Part shown: piece after piece, positions 25,240 to 35,215 of the stretch
Layout of the letters: every line of letters starts with the position of its first letter
Position numbering within the stretch: the first letter of the stretch is position 1
NCBI GenBank assembly: GCA_949752795.1
Contig: OX457058.1
Coordinates: 38,442,587-38,506,586 of the forward strand
Length of the DNA stretch: 64,000 nt
Direction: 5' to 3'
From: Hyperoodon ampullatus
Lineage: Eukaryota; Chordata; Mammalia; Artiodactyla; Ziphiidae
Position numbers and translations under genes: made by a program
The notes under the pieces: generated by a model
Databases searched by the model: none
Seen by the model: the letters and a program-made list of their open reading frames with translations, nothing else
What the model was told of the DNA's origin: nothing

Positions 25240-25665
25240 AGAGGGGGCTCAATAAATGTTTGTTGAAAGATTCCAGTGCAATCACATCATCCTGGGAATA
25301 TTGTGCTTCCCTCAATTTTTCAAAAGCAGTAATGTCATAACTGGATACTTGAGAAAAGTTAATAGGATGCCAAACAATACATACAGATTTGCTAAAATCC
25401 ATCGTTCCATGTTAAGTGAACAAAGCAAGGAACAGAACAACAAGCACAATACGTGGCCAGTTATAGAAAAAAGAAAGATATAGGATAGAGATATACACAC
25501 ATTTGCTGCGATATGCATAAAATACCTCTGAAAGAATATATAAGATATTAGTAACATTCATTGCTTTGGGGGAGGTTTTTTTGACTGTTTACTATGTCAT
25601 AGCTTTTGACTCTTATACTGTGTGAGTGTATTACCTGTTCAAAAATAAATAAATAAATACGTCTA
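25240..25665 (+). mobile_element. Old LINE-1 3' end
   Basis: It starts with a MIR-like GGGCTCAATAAATGTTTGTT. It then follows the L1M 3' UTR order (GTTAAGTGAACAAAGCAAGG, CATAAAATACC, GAGTGTATTACCTGTTCAAA) and ends in (AAAT)n. Confidence 0.6.
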
Positions 25666-25689
25666 CAGGGCAAATTACCCAGTTTCTCC

Positions 25690-26135
25690 AAAAAAACTGC
25701 AGGGAAAAAAAGAAAAGGAAATGGACTTGTAGTTTAAAAGGGACATAAATGGCAGAGCCATCAACCACAGTGTGTGAACCTTATTTGGATCCTGATTCAA
25801 AAATGTTAAACTGAAGAAAAGTACTTCTGACATTTTTAGACAATTAGAAATTTGAACGATGACTAGATAGCTGATGATATTAAAGAATTACTGTTAATTT
25901 TTTAAAGAGAAATAATAGTACTGTAGTTAGGTTTAATAAAGGAATCCCTATCTCTAAGAGATATCACAGAAATACATATAGATACAACTGTATGATATTT
26001 GGGATTTATTCAAAATTGATGTGAGCTGGGGCAGTGGCTGGTAAAGAGGAAACAGTGGTGTTGGGTAGCTGGGAGTTCCCTATACAATTCTCTCTACTTC
26101 TGTATACCTTTAAAATTCCCATAATAAAAGTTAAT
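25690..26135 (+). mobile_element. Old LINE-1 3' UTR fragment
   Basis: TTCTCTCTACTTCTGTATAC followed by AAAATTCCCATAATAAAAG is the typical end of L1M elements. The upstream part is diverged. Confidence 0.55.
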
Positions 26136-27606
26136 AAGTGAATGAATGATTATTTAGCCACAGTACAAACAGTCTCAGTAGTCACTGAGGTTCAAGTTCA
26201 CACCTGGCTTTCAGCTATGGTCAAACCTCCACTGTTCCTGGGCTAATGAGTTACTTGTGGAGAATGAGCTTCAGGCTGCTCCCAGCTATGGCCCTCCTGG
26301 TAAGTGTGTGGGTCATGTAAATATCAATAAGAAAACTTTATCACTCACTCCAAAATTAAACAAAAAGAATCAAAGACATTACTTTTGGAGGGCTCCCCTC
26401 CACTGGTACGGACACTTAGTGTTGACTGCACATACAAACAGGATCTCATTCAGGCGGCACGGCAATGATGCAAACTAACTCTTCATTTCGACTCAATGAA
26501 TATTTCTAAAGTGTTCAGCACGTGGAAAGGAGCCATGCATGACACAAACATGACTGGAAACATCAGTCATGAGGTTAGATTCCTACGCTGGGGTCTTTCA
26601 AACTCAGGTGCTAGTTGGCCCCCTCTACGGGAAAAAAATGGTCCCACCGGATCCTCTGGGGACTTTTTAATCGAATCTTAAATTTAAATTGAATTACTTT
26701 TATTCGATTATTATTTCTTATACTATTTCTTAAAATGTACGAACATAAAACCAGACATAAAGTTTTCTTAGCACTTTTACAATTATGGAGACTAAAACGA
26801 ATGTACAAATAAATACAAATACAATTACCCAAATAGTATAATTCAGGTTAACTACACTAACGTAATGAGGCTGATGCCATTTCTCAGACCTGAAATCCCC
26901 AAGACAACATCAGGTGCTCCCACCCACTCCTGGGCAGGTTGTATGAGTACCAGGTGCAGTGTGGTGACTGTTCTTGCACCCCTTTCCTCTGCTGGGACCC
27001 CCGTTTCAGCCTTCCTTTGCACACTTGGCTTCACCTGATGCTAGCTCCTCCTCTTCACACTAAGTCCATCTCTGTATTTTTCTCATAGCAGGTTAGCCTG
27101 GTTCTAACTCATCAGAAATTCACACACACCTAAGGGGCACTGAGGTGGTGTGTGCCTGGACCTGGATATAATTAGGTCATCCCCGTGATACAGGACCTGC
27201 TTTTAAAATATTTCCAGTTATCATTAACATGAAACCTAAAAGTCTGAGTGTTCTTAATTTAAGGAGAACTCAAAGAAACTCAAGAATATACCCTTGGCCT
27301 TGGACTGAGAAATACCCATAACACAGAAGGAATGTTGTGGTACTTACTTTTGCTGGAGGAGAGCAAAAGGTGCCATGGGGACTCAGGTGATAAGTCACAT
27401 TATATCTCAGAAACAACGAGAACCACCACCTGACACATTACATCAAGAATTTAATGAGTGTAAGCATACGCTTCAAAAGCCTGATGTGTAAACCCATCAC
27501 ATCAAATGGCCTCATTCCAAGTTGTGGGGGTCCCACCCCAATTTCCCTCACTCCTCATCGTTAACAACTACAACAGGGCACTATATTATTGTGGGTTTTT
27601 TAGTAC
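26136..27606. other. Unique intronic sequence
   Basis: No exon or named repeat recognised. Confidence 0.5.
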
Positions 27607-27726
27607 TTTTTTTTTTTGGCCACACCACGTGGCTTGTGGGATCTTAGTTCCGCGACCAGGGATCGAACCCAGGCCCTCGGCAGCGAAAGCGCGGAGCCCT
27701 AACCACTGGACCGCCAGGGAAGTCCC
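27607..27726 (-). repeat. Short CHR-type SINE
   Basis: Poly(T), then GGCCACACCACGTGGCTTGT, ending CGCCAGGGAAGTCCC. Confidence 0.88.
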
Positions 27727-28224
27727 AACATAGCACTTTAGACATGAACACATCCAGCCCCTGCTGAGTCTGAGAACAACTCCCACCAACAGCTCACATC
27801 ACTCTAAGATGCTACAAATGCACATCGACATTGTGTGGTCCGTACCACCTAAAAAAAACACTGGGCACAAAACCATATCAAATGACGCCATGGCTAGGTT
27901 AGCTGGCTAAGTGAATGGCCTGGTTTCTCAGCAAAAGAACAGCTGGCACTGTTTAAGGAAACTGAAAAAGTGGAACCCTCCTTGAATAGAATCCTCTACC
28001 TCAGACCCTCTGGAATGCCACGATTCCATTTCCATGAGCTCAACCTTTTTATCAATCTAAATATGTTCTGTTTAGAAGGCTGCTCTTTATCCTCGGATAC
28101 GGACCTTCCCACATTTTGGGGGTTAAAAAGTCTTTTCTTAAATGATGGCAATAATGGGAGATGACAGGGCTTTTTTAATGCCTTATTTGAAAAACTTAAG
28201 ATTTGGCAATCCTATGTTGGACTT
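27727..28224. other. Unique intronic sequence
   Basis: Nothing recognised. Confidence 0.5.
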
Positions 28225-28232
28225 CCTGATTT

Positions 28233-28448
28233 TTTTTTTTTTTTTTTTTTTTTTTTGCGGTACGCGGGCCTCTCACTGTTGTGGCCGCTCCCGTTGCGGA
28301 GCACAGGCTCCGGATGCACAGGCTCAGCGGCCATGGCTCACGGGCCTAGCCGCTCCGCGGCATGTGGGATCTTCCCGGACCGGGGCACGAACCCGTGTCC
28401 CCTGCATCGGCAGGTGGACTCTCAACCACTGCGCCACCAGGGAAGCCC
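28233..28448 (-). repeat. CHR-2 SINE
   Basis: Long poly(T), GCGGTACGCGGGCCTCTCAC, ending GGGAAGCCC. Flanked by CCTGATTT at 28,225-28,232 and 28,449-28,456. Confidence 0.93.
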
Positions 28449-28456
28449 CCTGATTT

Positions 28457-28789
28457 GTTTTGTACTGATCTCATTGACATGACTAAGTAAACAGTACACA
28501 AATAAATGCCTAGAGTGACTGTGCAGAAATGGGGCAGTTTTTTCGAAGGTTCTATCTCTTCTACCCCAGAGGGACTGGGAAGAGGCTGACTGATAACATC
28601 ACCTCCCTCTCCTCACATTACATGACACAGCATCTGTGGTACAACTGATTGATGATGTGGACACCCAGCAAGGAGCAAAGATCAGAAAGTAATGACTCTC
28701 AATAGACTGGCTGACTAACACCATAAAGATTCAATGCAATTCAACACTCTAAATTAGATTGGGGGGGAAATAAAAACAAGATGAAGATT
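28457..28789. other. Unique intronic sequence
   Basis: Nothing recognised. Confidence 0.5.
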
Positions 28790-28801
28790 AAGGCACATTT
28801 T

Positions 28802-29036
28802 TTTTTATAGATTATTCCCAGGAGGATTGTGTTCTATATTTTTTAAAATATTTATTTATTTATTTATATTTTATTTGGCTGCGTCAGGTCTTAGTTGTGG
28901 CATGAGGTATCTTTCGTTGTGGCCTATGAACTCTTAGTTGCGGCATGTGGGATCTAGTTCCCCGACCAGGGATCGAACCTGGGCCCCCTGCATTGGGAGC
29001 ACAGAGTCTTAGCCACTAGACCACCAGGGAAGTCCC
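28802..29036 (-). repeat. CHR-related SINE with an extra 3' segment
   Basis: The SINE body is about 28,875-29,036 (minus), with an (AAAT)n tail down to about 28,843. About 40 bp of non-SINE sequence and a second poly(A), seen as poly(T), follow before the matching flanks AAGRCACATTTT at 28,790-28,801 and 29,037-29,048. This looks like a 3' transduction. Confidence 0.75.
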
Positions 29037-29048
29037 AAGACACATTTT

Positions 29049-29859
29049 AAAGAAAAGTGAGAAACAAAGCAACAGGCAATCACTGGGAGCCACAGAAGAC
29101 CATGAGACCATGTTTAAACCAGCGTGGTTATCCAAAACATAAGGGCAGACACAGAAAATTCAAATGTGAAGACCCCCTAAATTCTCTTCTTAGAATAATC
29201 ATCAGCAAAAGCTTAGCAAGGCCATGTGAGGCTCAGAGACCTTGGTCAAGTGATATGGAGAATGGGAAACACTCCTAACGAGAGCAACAAATATCATATT
29301 CCCAAATGTTGTTTGGGAAAAATGCTTCACAGAGGCACAGGTGTGAGAGCTGGTTTTTCATGGGGTGAGAGAAAGGAAGGGGTGGGGCCCTTAACAAAGC
29401 TTTCCAGACAGGAAGTCCCGTCATGTAGGGCAGGGTTCCTCTCTGATGCCCACGGGCGAGAACAAACAGAGCCGGGGCTGGGGTGCGGGAGACAGGATTC
29501 GACGTGGTAGAGATGCTGAAAGGCGTATCAGGAAGGACGGGAGTTTTCCCTGGAGACCAGAGAAAGCACAGCAAGCTTTCCCAGGCAATTCCAGCACGTT
29601 CTGCCCAGAGGGTAGGTGAAGAGCCTAAGGGCCAGTGCTCCTCAGTTTTTAATGTCCCCACTCTCCCTTCATAGGATGACCTTCAGGGGAGGCCCTCCCC
29701 CTCACACAGCCTCTTCTCAGGCTCAGAGCTGCAGGACAGAGAAGAAAAATATTTGCCCCCAAATAATCCGCAAAATGCTTTAGGATCTCCATGTGAAGCT
29801 GTTGCCTAAATAAGACTGGTTCTTAGCAGCCTTAGAAACAGAATCGAATATCTAAAATA
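29049..29859. other. Unique intronic sequence
   Basis: Nothing recognised. Confidence 0.5.
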
Positions 29860-30215
29860 GATCACCTTCATAAAAAATGAGGCTGAAGCTCTTTCCATAC
29901 TGCGAAGAAACACTAAGTGAAAGAAGGCAAGGTTCCAAATAGCATGTATCGTTTGCTACCGTTTGTGTAAAAGGGAAAGATAATCATAATGGATTTGCTA
30001 ATAGATGTTATAAAATATTTCGGCTGTGCCTGGAACACCTTTGGAGGATGAAGAAATCAGTACACTGCTGCCTCTAAGGAATAAAAACTAGGTGGTGGGA
30101 GTCTGGGGTGGACAGAGATGTATTTACTACTTTACTTTTGCACCTTTCGAATATTTTCTTTCATCATGTAAATGCATTACCTATTAAAACAATTTTCAAA
30201 TTAAAAACACTGAAA
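29860..30215 (+). mobile_element. Old LINE-1 3' end
   Basis: TATCGTTTGCTACCGTTTGT followed later by ATGTAAATGCATTACCTATT is L1M-like. Diverged. Confidence 0.55.
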
Positions 30216-32279
30216 ATTTAAAAATGTAAAATAAAAACAAAATAGTCTTTCTGCAGCAAACCAAACACCCTTGTTAATTTGGACAGCTGTCTTCCTGGCA
30301 CACACCAGATGCTTAGTTTGTTGAACTTAATGAAGCTCCACTCAAAGACAACAAAAGAAAATCAGAAACCAGGCAAACCCAAGGGTATCAGTGTTCCAAT
30401 TCTCTAATAAGCTCTTTACCTGTCTGCTACTTAACTATTGCAAAAGATCGGAAAATGGGTCCTTGGGTCACAAGCCCTGTTCCCAACTGGGTCCAGTGCG
30501 CAAGCTTCCTGGGTAACAATAGGTCTGGTGGCCTGTCCACACCAGCCATTTTATAAATAGAAAATGTTTAATCCAAAAACATGATGCCTTGGAACCAAGA
30601 CCACAAAAACAAACATGCAGATATGAAAATGATCCTGAAGGGAGATAATGTCAGCACCTGCAGGGTATCAATGCAGAAATAGCAGCATGAGGGTTAAAAA
30701 CAACATGCACCGGCCAAAAAGGTTGGAACGTGCAGAGCTGCTATAAAATCCTAATGCCAGAGCACATCAAGAGGCGGCCTGAACTCCCTGTGCTCTGTTC
30801 TAGGGACAGCGTAGCCCAAGATGAAATAGGAAGGCTTAAACACCCCTTGCCCCAGTCACCTATGCTCTTAAATTGGTCAAAGAGTACTCAAAACCCACAC
30901 TGCAATGAAAACCAGAATACTGTAAGCAGTAGGTTAGAGCAGAAATTCTGCCACGTGAATTCCATTATACTGGAAGGCTCTCTCTCCTAGGGCTTTTCAA
31001 AGAGACAGGTTTTAGGCAAAGAACAAGGCAGACTTCACCCCAGTCTTCCATAGGACCAAAGAAATTATTTCGTGCTCTGGACAGAAGCTTGGAACAAGGG
31101 CAGTGGGGAACCACTACACTCTTCGTGGGCCCTGCCAGAGATTCCCAGGAGGAAGGCAGAAGTGGAAGAAGTAAGGAATAACAGCAAATAAGAAGCCCTT
31201 TCACCAAGACGTTATGAGAAAAGAGAACAAGAGAGAGAGAGAGAAAGGGGCCCTTATTAATACACAAAGAAACTAAAACAATTATTCTAAGATGGCTGAG
31301 TTCCAGAATGTCCTAAACAAAAAATCCAAACTCAGAATCAACCCTTAGGAAGGTGCCAATCAATAAATAGTGATCATCTTTGCTTCATTCTAGAAAACAT
31401 GTAAAAACAGAGAAGGGAAAACCCAAAGTGACCGGATTCCTGCAAGAAATAAAGGTGACAGGTATCTTATGATTAAAAGGGAACTGGATGGCAGACTGAG
31501 AGTAGATATTTATCAGAACCGTGAAGGTGATAAAGAGAATGAAGGTGAAAGTAGAAAAGAAAGGGAATTTCTCCAACTAGAACGAGAGGAAAAGACCGTT
31601 CCGCTGCACGTCCCATCTGGTTTATTTCAAGCTCAAGAAAAGAACAGGAAAAATGCAGTAAAATTAGTGAAAGAGCTAGATTACCAGCAAGAATCAGTCA
31701 TACACTTGTGTTTCTGCCAGGCAAGGCAGGCGTTGCTGGTGCTCCCCCTGCTCCAATGACTAAGTAACTTACTTCAATGCATTTGACACACGATCCCTGA
31801 ACTTCCGAAAAGCACTTAATACAGTGGCTCATGAAATCTTAATCTAAAAATGCTCACCCATTTATAATCACGCTGCGGCACACTGACAACTGGGAAATAG
31901 GGCCGAACAGAGGGAATAGATATTTGGAAGGATGCCGTGGAGATTGGTATCATCAGGGACTTGGTTTATCACTTTGAGGGATTTCCCCCACCCCCTTTTA
32001 AAGAGAATGAGATTTGGAGTCTAAGAAGAGTGTAATTACAACGAGAGGACTCACAGAGAAAATGAATTACCTGATTCAATAAAAGAGAAAAATAAGAAAT
32101 GAAATTCGACATGACTTGGAAAACCCCACAGACATATGTGCTAAATACAATGAAATCCGAAATATATTTAATGCACTGGGGAAGAGGAAGCAGGGGAAAA
32201 AATTAGCTCCTGATAGAAAATACTGGGTGGTAGGTATGAAGAAAAGCTGTATAAAAAGGCAACAGAAGATCGTATTTGG
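30216..32279. other. Unique intronic sequence
   Basis: No exon or named repeat recognised. A charged ORF at 31,469-31,759 has no visible domain and is treated as chance. Confidence 0.5.
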
Positions 32280-32510
32280 CAAATCTATAGTGCTTATTGT
32301 GTGCCAGGCACTGTTCTAAATGCCTCAGATATAGTAATCTTCAAAACAACCTTCTACTCTAAGTACCATTATTATTCCTGTTTTATAGGTGAACAAACAG
32401 AGGCACAGAGAGGTTAAGTAACTTGCCCAAGGTTACAGCTAGTAAGAAGCAGGGCTAGGATTCAAATCGAGGCACTCTGGCCCCAAAATCTGTGCTCTTA
32501 ACCTCTCTAG
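32280..32510 (-). repeat. MIR SINE (nearly full length)
   Basis: GTGTGCCAGGCACTGTTCTA, ACCATTATTATTCCTGTTTT, GTAACTTGCCCAAGGTTACA follow in antisense MIR order. Confidence 0.88.
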
Positions 32511-32569
32511 ACTCCCCTAGAATTTCAACACAGAGAGCGAGATAAGCAGTCTAGGAGTGAAATACAAGT

Positions 32570-32725
32570 CATGCACTGGTAGATCCAGGGTCAACAGATC
32601 ATGGTTCTGTGATGACCAGTCAGTCAGTCCTGTGACCTCCCCAGGCCTTCGTTTCCTCACCTGTGCATTGAGAAGACGGATTAGACGAGCTCTACCTAAG
32701 GTGTTCAGCTCTAAAATGCCGCAAG
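32570..32725 (+). repeat. MIR-type SINE
   Basis: GTGACCTCCCCAGGCCTTCG, then CCTCACCTGTGCATTGAGAA. Diverged. Confidence 0.6.
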
Positions 32726-32850
32726 TTCATGCAACAATCAGCAGTATATGGACAGGTCTGCTTTCTGATGGGTTATTCAAAGGTTAATTCATCCTAAAAC
32801 AAGCAGCAAACTTGCTATTAAGGTTCTTCCTCTGCCTCCTGACCTTCAGA

Positions 32851-32960
32851 AGATTATTCCTCTTATTATATAATAATATATATAATTATATATTATATGC
32901 AATATATATATAATATATAATATATATATATTACTCTAAAAATAATAGATTATTCCTCTA
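32851..32960. repeat. AT-rich palindromic tract between direct repeats
   Basis: A pure A/T stretch of mostly TA steps (about 32,862-32,935) is bounded by AGATTATTCCTC at 32,851-32,862 and again at 32,947-32,958. Confidence 0.8.
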
Positions 32961-33699
32961 TTATGCCTCTATTCAGGCAAATGACAGAGGGTAGTGAAAG
33001 GGGTACTGCATGGTTTTTCTTTTGGACTCTACTTCGTGTGGTTGCAATGAAATGGCCCTCGAAAAGCTCTGGGCCAGATCACATTAACTCTGCCAAACCT
33101 ACAGTCCCACCCAGGCACCTCTCAGGAGTCTGATTTTGGAGCCTGCCATTGGATCTGGTTACTGGAATGCAGGTGAAACTGACACACTGGAGGTGAAGCA
33201 ACCAAAGGAGAGGAATCAGGAAGATTAAAAGACGCACGCAGCCCACAGTAGTTCAAATTAAGGAGTTTCATAATGGCTAAATAAACCTTATCTTCTTGGT
33301 ATGGTCCGTTCTCTTTGCTAACACCCCCTCTTGAAAGTTGAGACCACAAGTTCATTGTGGATGAATTCAACACCCACTTTCAAACTAATGAGCCCCCAGC
33401 AGTATTCTTCTCAAGGTAGGCATTAAAGGTCAGAGTGCATCTGTGAATGGAGAAGGGCCTTACAGGTGGGTCATGCAGTCCTCCCTTGCGAGTCCCTTCT
33501 AAGCATCCCTCACAGGTGGCACCTGGCCTCTGCCTGGTCACTTCCAAGGTCGAGGTGTTGGCTGCCTTGCCTAGCAGGGCCTGCGCTGCTGGGCAGTTCT
33601 CACTGTGAGGAAAGGCCACGAAGCTCCTAGAACAGTGCCTGGCACGTGAGCGAGCTAAATAAGTGTGCCTCCAAGTGGGTCAAAAGCTGCCTCCGTACA
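32961..33699. other. Unique sequence leading into the CpG island
   Basis: Nothing recognised. Confidence 0.5.
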
Positions 33700-34181
33700 A
33701 CTTGAACCCATCGTTCCTGGGTGCCCCCCTGGAGTCCAGAAACGCAGAGGCCCCTCGGATATTCGGGGCTGTAATCAGGTCCCTCGGCCCTCTCCTTGCA
33801 GGTGCCGATCCCGGATCTCCATCACCAAGGCTGGAAGAGCCCCTCCCCAGACCCCAGATGTCCCAAGAGTGCGCACTGATGGAGGGATGGCCGGTAGGGA
33901 GGCCGCAGTCGGGGTTGTCCCCATCCTCGGTATCTGAGGCTGAAGGGGACAAAGGGCTTTCAGGAAGGCGTATCCCACCCGATGCGTTCCAGGCTGCCTC
34001 CCTCCCCGCCGGCCCTGGGGACCACCGCGGCGCCAGGTGACAGGCCCCCCGAAGATCCGGGGCGCTCAGGCTGCGGCGCGATGGGCCGAGCCACGACAGG
34101 GACCGCGGGGCTCAGCGGTTTGGCCCGACTGATCGGGGGCTCAATCGCGGCTTAGCGGAGCTCGCTCCGCCGTGGCTTTAC

Positions 34182-34290
34182 CTGCTTGTAGTTGACTACT
34201 GCGGCCCAGTTCGCCCCCAGTCAGGTTCCCGCAGCTCAGCGGCTGCCGCCGGCGCTCATGGAAATGCAGCCGGAACCCCTGGCCAGTGCA
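34182..34290 (-). other. ABHD2: Putative ABHD2 non-coding exon 1
   Basis: The minus strand reads ...CAAGCAG|GTAAAG with the exon ending at 34,182 and the intron starting at 34,181, a near-perfect donor inside the CpG island. The right-hand limit (transcription start) is a guess, placed just downstream of the GC boxes at 34,306-34,360. No TATA box is seen. The donor is seen directly; exon identity and start are inferred. Confidence 0.5.
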
Positions 34291-34305
34291 GCTCCCGCCG
34301 CTACC

Positions 34306-34360
34306 GGCCCCGCCCAAGCAACTGCCGCCACGCCCCTGACGACCGCTTCTGCCACGCCCC
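34306..34360 (-). promoter_or_regulatory. Cluster of GC boxes
   Basis: GGCCCCGCCC lies at 34,306-34,315, and the 10-mer GCCACGCCCC occurs at 34,327-34,336 and again at 34,351-34,360. On the minus strand these read as GGGGCGGGCC-like and GGGGCGTGGC sites, typical of Sp/KLF binding. They lie between the CCAAT array and the putative exon 1. Confidence 0.55.
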
Positions 34361-34383
34361 TAACCACGGAAACCCGCCGGTTC

Positions 34384-34512
34384 ATTGGGCCGCCCAGCCG
34401 CTGCTCTACTAGCCCTTCACTTCCATTGTACCCGGAGGGTAGCCCATTGGTCAATGGAGCTGCTCCTCAGAGCGGAGGCGGAGCCCTTAGCGAAGAGCTC
34501 CACGACAATTGG
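34384..34512 (-). promoter_or_regulatory. Three CCAAT boxes at exact 62-bp spacing
   Basis: ATTGG on the plus strand (CCAAT on minus) begins at 34,384, 34,446 and 34,508, so the steps are 62 and 62 bp. CCAAT boxes in CpG-island promoters are typically bound by NF-Y. The minus-strand sense of all three agrees with ABHD2 transcription to the left. Confidence 0.65.
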
Positions 34513-34519
34513 TTATTTT

Positions 34520-34526
34520 TGACGTC
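34520..34526. promoter_or_regulatory. CRE-like TGACGTC
   Basis: TGACGTC, a near-consensus ATF/CREB site, lies 8 bp beyond the outermost CCAAT box. Only the motif match is seen; binding is not shown. Confidence 0.4.
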
Positions 34527-34994
34527 TGTAGCCCGTAGGCCGAGACACTATAGGATAAAGCCAGCCCGGAGGGGGGCAGGGGAAAGAGAGGAGGGCTGCT
34601 GGAGGGGTCTTGTTAGATGTTGACTGAGGCAGGGTGCAAAGAGGGAGGCAATTGTGACCGCAAGCTGGGTTGGGCGATTGGGTAATGTCAGGTGTCGTCT
34701 GGGGTTGGGAGGAGGGAGGCCGACTGGTAGTTCAGCTGCTGGGTCTGATGGCTCCAGGCCGACAGGTGGACTCACCTGTAGTCCAGGACGCCAGGGGCAA
34801 AATTTGGGGTCGTGTCCCGGGAGAGAGGAGTCAGGTTAGTGAGTCACCAAGCCTCAAGGAGAGGAAAGGATGAAGAAGCATCGGCTTCTGGCCCCTTCCA
34901 GCTGGGAAAGGGTGATGGGGCCGTGCCAGGCAGTGTGGACCTCAGTTATTGTCCCACTGTTCTTTCAGCCCTTAAGACGACCTTCGCCCAGTTG

Positions 34995-35215
34995 GAGGCA
35001 GCCTGGAAGAATGAAGCCTTTGGAATCATATCTAGAATTGAACTCCCTGTTGGCATGTACAGGTTGTACAGCCTTAAGCAAGTCACTTAACCTTTCTGCA
35101 TGCATCCTGATTTTTTTCATTTGGCAACTGGGAGTAACAATAGTAGTTGATGAGAATATTAAATAACTCCGGTAAACGCTAAGAGTGCCTGGCACTCAGT
35201 AGGCATTCATTCAAG
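34995..35215 (+). repeat. MIR SINE
   Basis: TTAAGCAAGTCACTTAACCT and AAGAGTGCCTGGCACTCAGT match the MIR 3' half. It lies just upstream of the promoter. Confidence 0.75.

Larger units (their letters stand above)
7743..34181 (-). other. ABHD2: Probable ABHD2 first intron (about 26 kb)
   Basis: This is the span between the acceptor at 7,743 and the strong donor in the CpG island at 34,181. Nothing recognisable as another coding exon lies inside it, although a short alternative 5' UTR exon cannot be excluded from sequence alone. It holds unique intronic DNA plus SINE, L1, MIR and LTR insertions listed separately. The long first intron and non-coding first exon are inferred. Confidence 0.6.
33700..34700. 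promoter_or_regulatory. ABHD2: CpG island, probable ABHD2 promoter
   Basis: This is the only CpG-dense, GC-rich stretch in the window. CpG is otherwise depleted outside young SINEs. The densest part is about 33,940-34,520. It carries GC boxes, CCAAT boxes and a splice donor, all in the minus-strand sense, which fits a TATA-less housekeeping promoter driving ABHD2 leftwards. The assignment rests on orientation, the exon-1 donor and the need for an upstream non-coding exon. Divergent plus-strand transcription is also possible. Confidence 0.75.

Noticed and set aside
33663..34040. 125-codon plus ORF beside the CpG island
   Set aside because: Overlapping ORFs of similar length lie in other frames of the same GC-rich DNA. 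No recognised protein.
34192..34623. 143-codon plus ORF in the CpG island
   Set aside because: GC-rich sequence has few stops. No domain is seen, and the region looks like a promoter.
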